From Gemmatimonadota bacterium (GTDB lineage Bacteria > Gemmatimonadota > Gemmatimonadetes > Gemmatimonadales > Gemmatimonadaceae): a DNA stretch of 64,000 nucleotides. This document shows, piece after piece, positions 35,551-44,069 of the stretch (the stretch's first letter is position 1; each line of letters opens with the position of its first letter). Both the position numbers and the translations under genes were made by a program. The stretch is from positions 124,001 through 188,000 of the forward strand of contig JADJAD010000009.1 of the NCBI GenBank assembly GCA_016704465.1. Reading direction: 5' to 3'. The notes under the pieces were generated by a model. That model made no database searches. It was not told where the DNA came from and saw nothing but the letters and a program-made list of their open reading frames with translations.

Positions 35551-36315
35551 ATGCGCATCCTGACGCTGGCGCGTGACCTCGCGCGGCGAAAGGAGCGACA
35601 GCGCGAAGGATTGTTCGTGGTCGAAGGAATTCGGGCCTGCGAAGAACTGGCGCGCTCGCCGCTGGAGGTCGTCGGCGTCCTCGCGGCCCCGCAGCTGCGC
35701 GAGACCGATCGCGGGCGCGCACTGTGCGAGGCCCTCGTCGCCCGGGGCACGTTGGTGACCGACGTCACCGACCGCGAGTTCCAGAGCGCGGCCGAGACCG
35801 AGTCGCCGCAAGGGGTGCTCGCCGTGGCGCGGATCCCGGCGTACGCGCTCGATGCCCCCATCGTGGTGGGTCAGGCGACGGTGCGACTGCTCGTCCTCGA
35901 TGCCGTCCAGGACCCCGGCAACGTGGGGACGCTGATCCGCACCGCCGCCGCCCTTGGGGCCGATGCCGTGGTCGCATTGCCGGGAACCGTTGACCTGTGG
36001 AACGCCAAGGTCGTCCGTAGCTCGATGGGGGCTCACTTTCACTTCCCGGCCGTACACTCCTCGTGGGAGGCGCTGCAGCATGCCTGCGCCACTCATGACG
36101 TTGCGTTGTGGGGGGCGGAGCTTGGCGGCACCGACGTCGCGCTGCTCCACCCCCCTGCGCGGTGCGCCCTGGCGGTTGGAAATGAGGGGAGCGGGCTATC
36201 GCCGCACGTGCGCGCGGCGCTCGCCCAACGGGTCACCCTCCCCATCAGTTCCCGGGCGGAATCGCTCAACGTGGCGGTGGCCGCCGGCATCCTTCTCCAT
36301 CAACTGCGCCCGTGA
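35551..36315 (+). CDS. SpoU-family RNA 2'-O-methyltransferase (TrmH/RlmB-like)
   Basis: About 254 residues. The N-terminal substrate domain is followed by the knotted SPOUT fold with its three motifs: AVQDPGNVGTLIRTAAALGAD, LAVGNEGSGLS and PISSRAESLNVAVAAGI. The enzyme methylates a ribose in 23S rRNA or tRNA using S-adenosylmethionine. ATG 35551 gives MRILTLARDLARRKERQREG, which matches the usual start. It is divergent from the M48 gene and overlaps the prepilin peptidase start by four bases. Confidence 0.92.
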   Translation: MRILTLARDLARRKERQREGLFVVEGIRACEELARSPLEVVGVLAAPQLRETDRGRALCEALVARGTLVTDVTDREFQSAAETESPQGVLAVARIPAYALDAPIVVGQATVRLLVLDAVQDPGNVGTLIRTAAALGADAVVALPGTVDLWNAKVVRSSMGAHFHFPAVHSSWEALQHACATHDVALWGAELGGTDVALLHPPARCALAVGNEGSGLSPHVRAALAQRVTLPISSRAESLNVAVAAGILLHQLRP

Positions 36316-37166
36316 TCGACGCCTTCCTCGGCAGCTTCGCCTTCGCCATCGGCGCGTGCGTGGGATCGTTCCTCAACGTCTGCATCGGCCGGTGGCCGCA
36401 CGACGAGTCGGTCGTGGCCCCGCGGTCGCGCTGTCCCAAATGCGGACTGCAGATCGCCTGGTACGACAACATCCCGATGGTGAGCTGGCTCCTGTTGCGC
36501 GCCAAGTGCCGCGGCTGTGCGCTGCCGATCTCGGCGCAGTACCCGCTCGTGGAGCTGATTGTGGGGCTCCTCTGGCTCTCGGCGGTGTTGCACTTCGGGC
36601 CCACGTTCACGGCGCTGCGCGTGGCGATCTTCGCCACGGTGATGCTGGGGATCGCCGTCACCGACTTCAAGCACTACGTGATCCCCGACGGCTTCACCGT
36701 CAGCGGGCTCCTGTTCCTGCTGGTGACGTCGATTGTCAGCGTCTTCCGCGGGGAGCCCTCGCCGTTCGCCCTGCCGTATGAGGCCCTCATCGGGGCCTGC
36801 GCCGGGGCAGGGGCGGTTGCCATCGTCGGCTGGCTGGGCGAAGTGGTGCTCAAGCGCGAGGCGATGGGATTCGGCGACGTGACGCTCATGGCGGTGATCG
36901 GGGCCGCGGTCGGGCCACCGCGCTCGCTCCTGGTGCTCTTCATCGGGGCAGCGTTAGGCGCGGTGACCTTTGTGGGCGTGGTCTATCCGGTCGTCCGGCT
37001 GCGCGGCGCCCCTCGCGGGGAACAGATCGACCTCGAACTGGGCGGCTCACAAGCGGCGCTCCCGGAAGTACCATTCGGGGTGTTCCTCGCCCCCGCGGCC
37101 GTCTTCGTCCTCATTTGGGGAGACGCGCTGATGTCGTGGTACCTCACGACGTACCTGGGGGGATAG
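36312..37166 (+). CDS. pilD: Prepilin peptidase / N-methyltransferase (type A24)
   Basis: A 284-residue membrane enzyme that cuts and methylates type IV prepilins and pseudopilins. The methylase zinc site is seen as CPKC and CRGC in the first third; the aspartic protease residues lie in VTDFKHYVIPD and GFGDVTLMA. GSFLNVCIGRWP is the family start block. Start GTG 36312 overlaps the methyltransferase stop. No pilin gene is in the window. Confidence 0.94.
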   Translation: MIDAFLGSFAFAIGACVGSFLNVCIGRWPHDESVVAPRSRCPKCGLQIAWYDNIPMVSWLLLRAKCRGCALPISAQYPLVELIVGLLWLSAVLHFGPTFTALRVAIFATVMLGIAVTDFKHYVIPDGFTVSGLLFLLVTSIVSVFRGEPSPFALPYEALIGACAGAGAVAIVGWLGEVVLKREAMGFGDVTLMAVIGAAVGPPRSLLVLFIGAALGAVTFVGVVYPVVRLRGAPRGEQIDLELGGSQAALPEVPFGVFLAPAAVFVLIWGDALMSWYLTTYLGG

Positions 37167-37201
37167 GACCGGTCCGCAGGCACGTCGATCCGAGGGAGCA
37201 G

Positions 37202-38419
37202 ATGAGCGACATGGAATACGATCGGCCACTGAGTGGGGCGCTGACGCGCTTCACGCGCGACCTGACCCGCGAGGCGCGGGACGGGCGGCTGGACCCTGTG
37301 CGCTGCCGCGACGACGAGATCGCCCGCGTGATCGACATCCTCCTGCGGCACGGCAAGAACAACCCCGCCCTCGTCGGCCCGGCGGGGGTCGGCAAGACGG
37401 CGATCGCCGAGGCACTGGCCGAGCGCTTGGTCGGCGGTAACGTCCCGCTGTCACTGAAGAGCACCCGACTGCTCGCCCTGGACCACGTCGCCCTGCTGGC
37501 CGGGAGCGTCTACCGCGGGCAGTACGAGGAGCGCATCCGGTCGCTGGTGCAGGACGTGTCGGCCGATCCGGACGTCGTGCTGTTCATCGACGAGCTGCAC
37601 AACCTGATCGGGCAAGGAACGGCGGTGGGGGTGGCGATGGACGCCGCCAACATGCTCAAGCCGTCGCTCGTGCGCGGCGACTTTCGGGTCATCGGCGCAA
37701 CGACCAATGAGGAATACGAGCGCTGGATCTGCGGCGACCCGGCGCTGGAGCGCCGCTTCCAGAAGGTGCTGGTGCGCGAACTGTCGTCGGCCGAGACGCT
37801 GGATGTGCTGCGCGCCCGGCTCGAGCGGCTCGAGCGACACCACAACGTGGCGATCGCCGAGGACGCCCTGCGGGCCAGCATTGAGCTGACCGACCTCCAC
37901 ATGCTCGACCGGCGCCGTCCAGACCGGGCGATCGACGTGCTCGACGAGGCCTGCGCGCACACGCAGGCACTCGCGCGCTACACACCGCGTGCCGAGGCGA
38001 TGATCGTGAGTCGTCGGCTGATGTTGCGGCAACGTGCCGCCGGGGCGGGCGCGAGCGGCGGGACGCGCGCGGCCGAGCCCTCATCGTTCGCCGAGGAAGG
38101 GCTCGAGTCGTTTGCCCGCGAGGGGCTCTCGGCGCTGCAGCGCTTCGGCGCCGGGCTGGAGGCGATCTTCACCGAGCCACCGGTCGGCGACGCGCGACCC
38201 GATTCCGCCGCGTCGTCGACGAGCAGCCGTCCGGCCCGGGCGACTGCGGCGCCCGCGGGGCCGCCCTCGACGCCGCAGGCCGCCGGCGCGCCAAGCCTCG
38301 CGGTGCTGGACGTGGAAATGCGCGCGCAACTGATCCAGGATGGCGTGGTGGTGCGAGGACTGGACGTGGCGCGGGTAGTCGCCCTGGCCACCGGACAAAC
38401 CGTACGATGGAGCGAGTAA
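37202..38419 (+). CDS. Single-ring Clp-like AAA+ ATPase
   Basis: 405 residues resembling only the first ATPase domain (D1) of ClpA/B/C: Walker A GPAGVGKTAIAE, Walker B VVLFIDELHNL, sensor VIGATTNEEYERW and arginine finger DPALERRFQKV, then the small helical domain (LDRRRPDRAIDVLDEACA). There is no N-terminal Clp repeat domain, no second ring and no ClpP loop. In its place is a Ser/Ala/Pro-rich tail from about 285, with a short ordered end (VVRGLDVARVVALATG). GGAG precedes ATG 37202. Its stop overlaps the next gene (TAATG), so the ATPase and an exported HExxH protein are coupled. Role unknown. Confidence 0.85.
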   Translation: MSDMEYDRPLSGALTRFTRDLTREARDGRLDPVRCRDDEIARVIDILLRHGKNNPALVGPAGVGKTAIAEALAERLVGGNVPLSLKSTRLLALDHVALLAGSVYRGQYEERIRSLVQDVSADPDVVLFIDELHNLIGQGTAVGVAMDAANMLKPSLVRGDFRVIGATTNEEYERWICGDPALERRFQKVLVRELSSAETLDVLRARLERLERHHNVAIAEDALRASIELTDLHMLDRRRPDRAIDVLDEACAHTQALARYTPRAEAMIVSRRLMLRQRAAGAGASGGTRAAEPSSFAEEGLESFAREGLSALQRFGAGLEAIFTEPPVGDARPDSAASSTSSRPARATAAPAGPPSTPQAAGAPSLAVLDVEMRAQLIQDGVVVRGLDVARVVALATGQTVRWSE

Positions 38420-39663
38420 TGGCACGTCTTGGCGTGGTGGGATTGCTGCTGGCGGTTGTGGCGTGCGGCGAGAAGGCGGACAAGGACCCCGTGGCGGCGC
38501 AGGTCGCCGACGCCATTCCGCGCCTCGAGCAGGCGTCGGGGCTCACGTTCAAGACGCCCCCGAAGTTCGAGATGCGCACCAAGGACGAAGTGCGCCAGTT
38601 CCTCGAGCAGCGCTTCATGACCGACGTCCCGGACGAGGAGATCCGTGGCAGTGAGCGATCGTACAAGCGCTTCGGCCTCCTCCCCGATACGCTCGATCTG
38701 CGGAAGTTCATGCTCAGCCTGCTCACGGAACAGATCGTGGGCTACTACGATCCCACCGCCAAGGTGCTCTACATCGTGCAGGGGGCGAGCGACGAGATGG
38801 TCGCGGTGACCGTGTCGCACGAACTCGTGCACGCCCTGCAGGACCAGTACTTCAACCTCGACTCGCTGCAGAAGGTCAAGCGCCGCAACGACCGCCAGAT
38901 CGCCGCCCAGGCGGTGGTCGAGGGGCAGGCGACGTTCGAGCAGCTGGCCTCGATGCTGGGCAGCGGGACGATGGTCGCCAACCTTCCGGGCGGGTGGGAC
39001 CGCGTGCGCACCATCATCCGCGAGAACAGCACCTCCATGCCGGTCTTCAGCTCGGCGCCGACGCTCATCCAGGAGACGCTGCTCTTCCCCTACTTGTCGG
39101 GGGCCGAGTTCATGCGCGCCTTCAAGGAGAAGATGCCCGGCAAGTCACCGCTGGACGTCATGCCGGTCTCCACCGAGCAGGTCATGCACGACGACCGCTT
39201 CTTCCTCAATCGCGACGATCCCACGGTCGTCACCCTGCCGGCGCCGACGGGCAAGGTGATCTATGAGAACGACCTCGGCGAGTTCGAGACCCGGCTCCTG
39301 TTGTTCGAGCACCTCAAGGACCGCGACGCTGCCTACCGTGGCGCCGCCGGGTGGGATGGCGATCGCTTCGTGCTGTTCGAGTCCGGGCGCGGTGGCGAGG
39401 GACTGGCCTGGGTCAGCGTGTGGGACACCTCGGTCGATGCGGCGGAGTTCTACGACCTGTTGGACACCGCCATCCTCAAGCGGTTTGGTGCGGTCAAGCC
39501 ATCGCAGGCGACGCAGGAGCGGCGCGTGTACTCCGCCCGCGGTCGCACCATTGCCGTGTCGGCGGCCGACATCGGCGGCCGGCCAGTCGTGCTGTATGTG
39601 GACGTACCGGCCGGGGCGAGCATCGACGTGCTCGACCTGCGCAAGGTCACGCTCGAGGAATGA
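38419..39663 (+). CDS. HExxH-type putative metalloprotease lipoprotein
   Basis: 414 residues. The N-terminus ARLGVVGLLLAVVACGE is a lipoprotein signal. VTVSHELVHALQDQYFNLD contains HExxH, and downstream QAVVEGQATFEQLA supplies a glutamate at the right place for a zinc ligand, as in gluzincins. The rest is not assigned to a family I can name. ATG 38419 overlaps the ATPase stop (TAATG). Conserved proteins with SHELVHALQDQ are found in several soil phyla, mostly uncharacterised. Confidence 0.75.
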   Translation: MARLGVVGLLLAVVACGEKADKDPVAAQVADAIPRLEQASGLTFKTPPKFEMRTKDEVRQFLEQRFMTDVPDEEIRGSERSYKRFGLLPDTLDLRKFMLSLLTEQIVGYYDPTAKVLYIVQGASDEMVAVTVSHELVHALQDQYFNLDSLQKVKRRNDRQIAAQAVVEGQATFEQLASMLGSGTMVANLPGGWDRVRTIIRENSTSMPVFSSAPTLIQETLLFPYLSGAEFMRAFKEKMPGKSPLDVMPVSTEQVMHDDRFFLNRDDPTVVTLPAPTGKVIYENDLGEFETRLLLFEHLKDRDAAYRGAAGWDGDRFVLFESGRGGEGLAWVSVWDTSVDAAEFYDLLDTAILKRFGAVKPSQATQERRVYSARGRTIAVSAADIGGRPVVLYVDVPAGASIDVLDLRKVTLEE

Positions 39664-39771
39664 GGTGACCGCAGGCAGCACGCCTCCCCTCCCGCCGCGC
39701 GGGAGACGCTGACCGTTCCACAGCCGCTCCGCCCCGAGGACGAAGCGCTGCGCCAGGTCCGCCTCCGCAAC

Positions 39772-40971
39772 ATGAAGCGGTGGGCGCTGGCGCTGCTCGT
39801 CCTCGCCACGGTCATTTTTATCATCGCCCGGCTGCTCGAGGGGCGCTACCCGTGGCTTGGGATCGTGCGCGCCACCGCCGAAGCCTCGATGATCGGCGGC
39901 CTCGCCGACTGGTTCGCCGTCACGGCGCTGTTCAAGCACCCGTTAGGCATCCCCATCCCGCACACGGCCATCATTCCCAACCGCAAGGATCGGGTGGGAC
40001 TGACGCTGGGCGCCTTCGTGCAGAAGAACTTCCTGCACAAGGACGTCATCGTCGCCAAGCTCCACACGTTGAATGCCGCCGAGCGCATGGCGCGGTGGAT
40101 GGTCGAGCCCGAGAACTCGCGGCGCATCGCGCGGCAGCTCGCCAAGTCGCTGTCGGCCGCGGCCAACGTGCTGCGCGACGACGACGTGGAGCAGGTGATC
40201 ACGAAGGCCGTGGTGGGGCGCGTGCAGAAGACCCAGGTCGCTCCCATGCTGGGGCGGGCGCTCTCGCTGCTCACCGCCGGCAACCGGCACCAGGGGCTGC
40301 TGGACGATGCCATCCGCCTGCTCGCCAAGGCGATCACCGAGAACCAGGACCTGATCCGCGAGCGGGTAGAGAAGGAGAGCCCGTGGTGGGTGCCAGGCGC
40401 CATCGATGACAAGATCGCCGCCCGCATCGTCTCGGCGCTCGAGCGCACGGCGCAGGCCGTGCACCAGGACGCCAACCATCCACTGCGCGCGCGCTTCGAC
40501 AACGCCATCGACGAGTTCATCGTCAAGCTGCAAGCGTCGCCCGAGGTGATCCTCAAGGCCGAGCAGATCAAGGAGGACCTGCTGCACGCCGATGCGGTGC
40601 GGCAGTTCAGCGCGTCGCTGTGGAGCGACGCCAAGGCCTCGATTGCCCGCCACGCCGAGGACCCCGACGGCTTCAACCCCGAGACCATCCAGCGCGGGCT
40701 GACCGCCTTCGGCAACGCGATCCTGTCCGATGCGCTGCTGATGGAGAAGGTCGACGCCTGGCTGATCGAGGCGGTGGTGGCGGTGACCGAGCGCTACCAG
40801 GACGAGGTCGGCGAATTGATCGCCTCGACCGTTAGGCGCTGGGACCCCAAGGCGACGTCGTATCGCATCGAGCTGGCGATCGGGCGCGACCTGCAGTTCA
40901 TCCGGATCAACGGGACGCTGGTGGGGGGATTGGCGGGGATGGTATTGTATCTCGTGCAGCGGGTGATGTGA
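39772..40971 (+). CDS. DUF445 (YjiN-like) membrane protein
   Basis: 399 residues: a membrane helix at about 4-22, the family block GIVRATAEASMIGGLADWFAVTALF, KHPLGIPIPHTAIIPNRKDR, a long helical cytosolic part, and a C-terminal hydrophobic segment (INGTLVGGLAGMVLYLVQ). Function of the family is unknown. A short in-frame stretch before ATG 39772 (EDEALRQVRLRN) resembles the lead of relatives, but no standard start codon is present there. The 3' third (40411-40971) is duplicated in truncated form at 50169-50329 and 57284-57844. The 3' end is overlapped in antisense by the next gene. Confidence 0.92.
   Translation: MKRWALALLVLATVIFIIARLLEGRYPWLGIVRATAEASMIGGLADWFAVTALFKHPLGIPIPHTAIIPNRKDRVGLTLGAFVQKNFLHKDVIVAKLHTLNAAERMARWMVEPENSRRIARQLAKSLSAAANVLRDDDVEQVITKAVVGRVQKTQVAPMLGRALSLLTAGNRHQGLLDDAIRLLAKAITENQDLIRERVEKESPWWVPGAIDDKIAARIVSALERTAQAVHQDANHPLRARFDNAIDEFIVKLQASPEVILKAEQIKEDLLHADAVRQFSASLWSDAKASIARHAEDPDGFNPETIQRGLTAFGNAILSDALLMEKVDAWLIEAVVAVTERYQDEVGELIASTVRRWDPKATSYRIELAIGRDLQFIRINGTLVGGLAGMVLYLVQRVM
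40411..40971 (+). repeat. DUF445 3'-end repeat, copy 1 (within the intact gene)
   Basis: This 561-base segment is matched without gaps by 57284-57844 (my alignment: 23 differences) and its last 161 bases by 50169-50329 (14 differences). All three point the same way. Bases 40580-40796 are identical with copy 3, while the final 175 bases differ by about 10 percent, mostly at third codon positions. Confidence 0.9.
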
Positions 40972-42239
40972 GTACGCGCTGGCGTGTTAGGATACGGACG
41001 ACTTCGGTTGTTCCGCTCCGCGCGTGACTCCCGCGCCAGTGTGCTCGCGACTGCTTGCCAGCAGTTGCAAGTTGGAGGGGTATGCATCACGCGCACGATC
41101 GACGCAGCGGCTTCTCCCTCGCGCGCCGCGCCTGCTTCCAGCCGGATGAGTGCGCCGCCAAGCGTGGTGACGTACACTGGCCCTCCCGCAGAGGCAACGA
41201 TCGCTCCGGTCACGAGGCCAGGCATCGGTGCGAAGTAGTCAGGGGTAACCAAGTCCATGCGAGACTCCCCCGCTCGACCGCGTCGGTTGAACTCCGCCGC
41301 CAGCTCCTCCTGCGCGGGAGTCTGAACGCGAAACGCCGACTGTCGCTCCCCCGTCGCCGTGTTCACCACGATCACCTCGTTGGTCACCGGCGATCCCACC
41401 CAGAGTCGCCCCTCGCTGTCCAGCTTGAGGTTGTCAGCCGCGATCTCGGCAAAGACCGTCCGATCACTCAGGCGTCCCGTCGCCACGTCCAGACGATAGC
41501 GCAGCACGCGTGCGCCCATGGTTTCCGCGATGTAGAGGTACCCCTGCCGCTCGTCGATCGCCAGCCCGTTCGCCATGACGAGCGAATCGATGACAACGTC
41601 TGCCTGCGCAGACAGCCGGCCATCGCTCGATGCCAGGCGAAGCAGCGCGCCGTCTGGATTGGGGATATCGACTGATGCCCACATGCGCTGCTCGCCCGTC
41701 GCGGGGGAGTTTTCCGCACTCTGCGTGAACCAGATCGCCCCGCTCGCATCGCGGACCGCGGCGTTGACGCCGAAGCGGTGCTGGTACACCCGCTCGGTGG
41801 CCCCGCTGGTGAGCTCGACGCGATAGATCGCCCCGGTGAACACGTCGGCGACGAGCAGGTGGGTTCCGCCCGGTTCGAGCGAGACGCCATTGGCACCTCC
41901 TGCGTGCTCCGGTGGACGGTGCGCGTAGCCTGCGCCGGGCAGGTCGCCGAACGGCTTGCTGCTGCCGTCTGCCTCCACCACGCGAAGTCCGTGCGACTGG
42001 TCCGCGACAATGAGTCGTCCGTCGGGGAGCGCGATGCCATCTTCTGCGCGCTCGAGCGAGCGATCGGCCGGGAAGATCATGGTGGAGTCGAACGACCAGC
42101 TGGGGAGCGGAGCCGCGTCGCTCGCGCTGACGGTCGCTGCTTCCCTGGCGCCGGAACCGCACGCGGCGCCTGAGGCGATTCCGGCAGCAGCAACGAGCGC
42201 GCGCACTACCCGCGACCAACGCAACGGATGGATGTTCAC
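40794..42239 (-). CDS. SMP-30/gluconolactonase-like lipoprotein with run-on C-terminus
   Basis: About 481 residues. A lipoprotein signal (ALVAAAGIASGAACGSG) precedes a six-bladed propeller of the SMP-30/LRE type, with GIALPDGRLIVADQSHGL, GGANGVSLEPGGTHLLVADV, NGLAIDERQGYLYIAETMGARVLRY and LKLDSEGRLWVGSPVTNEV. Such enzymes hydrolyse lactones. GTG 42237-42239 is chosen because GGGAGG stands five bases upstream. The propeller ends near residue 400; the last ~55 residues are the antisense of the DUF445 3' end, so the natural stop seems to have been lost at the junction. It closes a minus-strand cluster of oxidative enzymes. Confidence 0.8.
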   Translation of the reverse strand: MNIHPLRWSRVVRALVAAAGIASGAACGSGAREAATVSASDAAPLPSWSFDSTMIFPADRSLERAEDGIALPDGRLIVADQSHGLRVVEADGSSKPFGDLPGAGYAHRPPEHAGGANGVSLEPGGTHLLVADVFTGAIYRVELTSGATERVYQHRFGVNAAVRDASGAIWFTQSAENSPATGEQRMWASVDIPNPDGALLRLASSDGRLSAQADVVIDSLVMANGLAIDERQGYLYIAETMGARVLRYRLDVATGRLSDRTVFAEIAADNLKLDSEGRLWVGSPVTNEVIVVNTATGERQSAFRVQTPAQEELAAEFNRRGRAGESRMDLVTPDYFAPMPGLVTGAIVASAGGPVYVTTLGGALIRLEAGAAREGEAAASIVRVMHTPPTCNCWQAVASTLARESRAERNNRSRPYPNTPARTHITRCTRYNTIPANPPTSVPLIRMNCRSRPIASSMRYDVALGSQRLTVEAINSPTSSW

Positions 42240-42290
42240 GAATACCTCCCGCATTGACCGGTGCAGGGCGGCACCGTTCGCGTGCACTTG

Positions 42291-43454
42291 CTAACTCGTC
42301 GCGTGCTCCGCGACCTCGGCGGCGTATCGCTGGGTCGCGGCTTCGAGCGCCTTGCTGTGGACCTCGGCCAACTCGGGTCGCGCCGCGCGGGCGCGGTCGG
42401 CCGCTCCCTGTGTCGCCATCTGCCCCTGCCATCGCGGAAAGACGTGGCGGGCGATGAGGTCGTAGCTGCGGCGCGTGGCATCGAAGTCGGCCCAGTCGTG
42501 GGCCAACAGCAGGTACGCGCCAAAACCCCCGTTGCTCTGTTTCCACAGTCGGTCGACCTGCGCGTGGACCATGTCGGGCGTACCGATCGCGCCAAAGCCC
42601 GACTCGTTCACGAACGCAATCATCTCGCGGACGTTGCGGCCCGGTACCGCCAGCTGCGGGAACGCCGCCACCGACTGGAAATAGTCGAACCATTGCTCGA
42701 TGCCGTACTCCACGTCGCGATAGGCCTGTTCCATCGTGTCGGCGCAGTGGACAAGTCCGACCAGCCGCCACTTGTTGCGGTCTACCTTCGTCTTGTAGCG
42801 CGCGGCCTGGGCTTCCATCACATCCCAGTGCAGCGCCAGCGCATCGAAGCCTGCGGCCGTCGTGGCACCGATCGACAACAACCCAACACCATATCGGCCG
42901 GCCAGCTTCGGCCCCGTGGGTGACGCCACGGCGGGGACCGCAACATCGAACAACGGATTGCTGTAGGGCCGGAGGTGCAGCCGTGCGTCACGCAGGTCCC
43001 AGCGCTCGTTCCGGAAGGTGACCGGCTCTTCGCTGGTCAGGAGGTTCATAATGATGTCGAGCCCATCTTCGAGCAGCGGCCGAGTCTGGCTCTGCGACAC
43101 GCCGACCATGATACCGTCGCTGGGCAACGACCCCGGCCCCACGCCGAGCATTACGCGGCCCCGCGTGAGATGATCCAGTTGCACGATGCGCTCAGCCACC
43201 CAGAGCGGATTGTGATAGCTGACGCTGATGACCCCGCTGCCCAGCTTGATATGGCGCGTGCGCTGTGACGCCACGGCCATGAAGATCTCGGGGCTGGCGC
43301 TGATCTCGGTGCCCGCGGAGTGGTGTTCGCCGCACCACGCCTCGTCATAACCACAGCGGTCGAGCCACTGGATCAGCTCGAGGTCTTGCTCGAGCAGCAG
43401 CGTGGGATTGAGCCCTGGTTTGTGAAACGGGGCGAGGAAGACGCCGAACTTCAT
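42291..43454 (-). CDS. Luciferase-like flavin-dependent monooxygenase
   Basis: 387 residues of the bacterial luciferase fold, near limonene 1,2-monooxygenase and related enzymes: MKFGVFLAPFHKPGLNP, DEAWCGEHHSAG, LGSGVISVSYHNPLWVAER, LDHLTRGRVMLGVGPG. The active site uses reduced flavin from a separate reductase. ATG 43454 matches the family start. It lies between the VOC and SMP-30 genes in one orientation, which suggests that an oxygenated product, perhaps a lactone, is passed on to the SMP-30 enzyme. Confidence 0.9.
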   Translation of the reverse strand: MKFGVFLAPFHKPGLNPTLLLEQDLELIQWLDRCGYDEAWCGEHHSAGTEISASPEIFMAVASQRTRHIKLGSGVISVSYHNPLWVAERIVQLDHLTRGRVMLGVGPGSLPSDGIMVGVSQSQTRPLLEDGLDIIMNLLTSEEPVTFRNERWDLRDARLHLRPYSNPLFDVAVPAVASPTGPKLAGRYGVGLLSIGATTAAGFDALALHWDVMEAQAARYKTKVDRNKWRLVGLVHCADTMEQAYRDVEYGIEQWFDYFQSVAAFPQLAVPGRNVREMIAFVNESGFGAIGTPDMVHAQVDRLWKQSNGGFGAYLLLAHDWADFDATRRSYDLIARHVFPRWQGQMATQGAADRARAARPELAEVHSKALEAATQRYAAEVAEHATS

Positions 43455-43529
43455 GCGATGGCCCATGAGCCTGCACTCGATGGTTGGAGGGTTGCCGCGC
43501 GTGCCGCAGTTCACGCGTGGTGAAACGTG

Positions 43530-44042
43530 TCACCGCGAGACCCGCTTCACCTCCTCGACGAAGCCGTACCCAGCCTCGGTCTGGCCAATGATCTCCGTTG
43601 CCACCCCGATCGCCGCGTCCGAGTCGAAGAACGTCACCTTCGCCACGGGAAGCTCGAGGGTCTGCGTCACGGCGAGTCCCGTGCTTGCCAGCCGCGACAC
43701 CGCCGCCGCATACGCCGATTCGTCCACCATGAAGCCGATGTGCTGCACGCCGCCCTGCGGCTGCCGCTCGAGGAACTCGTGAAAGACGCTCATTCCCGAG
43801 ACCGGCTGGATGAGCTCGATCATCGAGTTGCCCGAGTACGCCAGGTACAGGTGAAAGGTGTAGTCACCCGGCGCGCCGCGGTACGTGCCGGCATTGTCCT
43901 GCGCGCGCACGTTTTCCAGCTTTACGAACCCAGCTATTCCCATCGTCTCGCAGAAAAAGCGCTCGGCGATGCCAATGTCGGGGACGACCCACGCGATCTG
44001 TGCGAAGGGGAGGTGCACAGGACCCGCTGCATGCTCGGTCAT
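43530..44042 (-). CDS. VOC-family (glyoxalase/dioxygenase fold) protein
   Basis: 170 residues in two beta-alpha-beta-beta-beta modules: FAQIAWVVPDIGIAERFF, FHLYLAYSGNSMIELIQPV, GGVQHIGFMVDESAYAAAV and IGVATEIIGQ. Of the usual metal ligands, the first His is replaced by Gln (FAQIAW), while Glu in MIELIQ, His in VQHIGF and Glu in ATEII are kept. Chemistry is therefore uncertain. Same strand and spacing as its neighbours. Confidence 0.85.
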   Translation of the reverse strand: MTEHAAGPVHLPFAQIAWVVPDIGIAERFFCETMGIAGFVKLENVRAQDNAGTYRGAPGDYTFHLYLAYSGNSMIELIQPVSGMSVFHEFLERQPQGGVQHIGFMVDESAYAAAVSRLASTGLAVTQTLELPVAKVTFFDSDAAIGVATEIIGQTEAGYGFVEEVKRVSR

Positions 44043-44069
44043 CGTTGCTCCGGTGAGGTGCGTGGCTCG

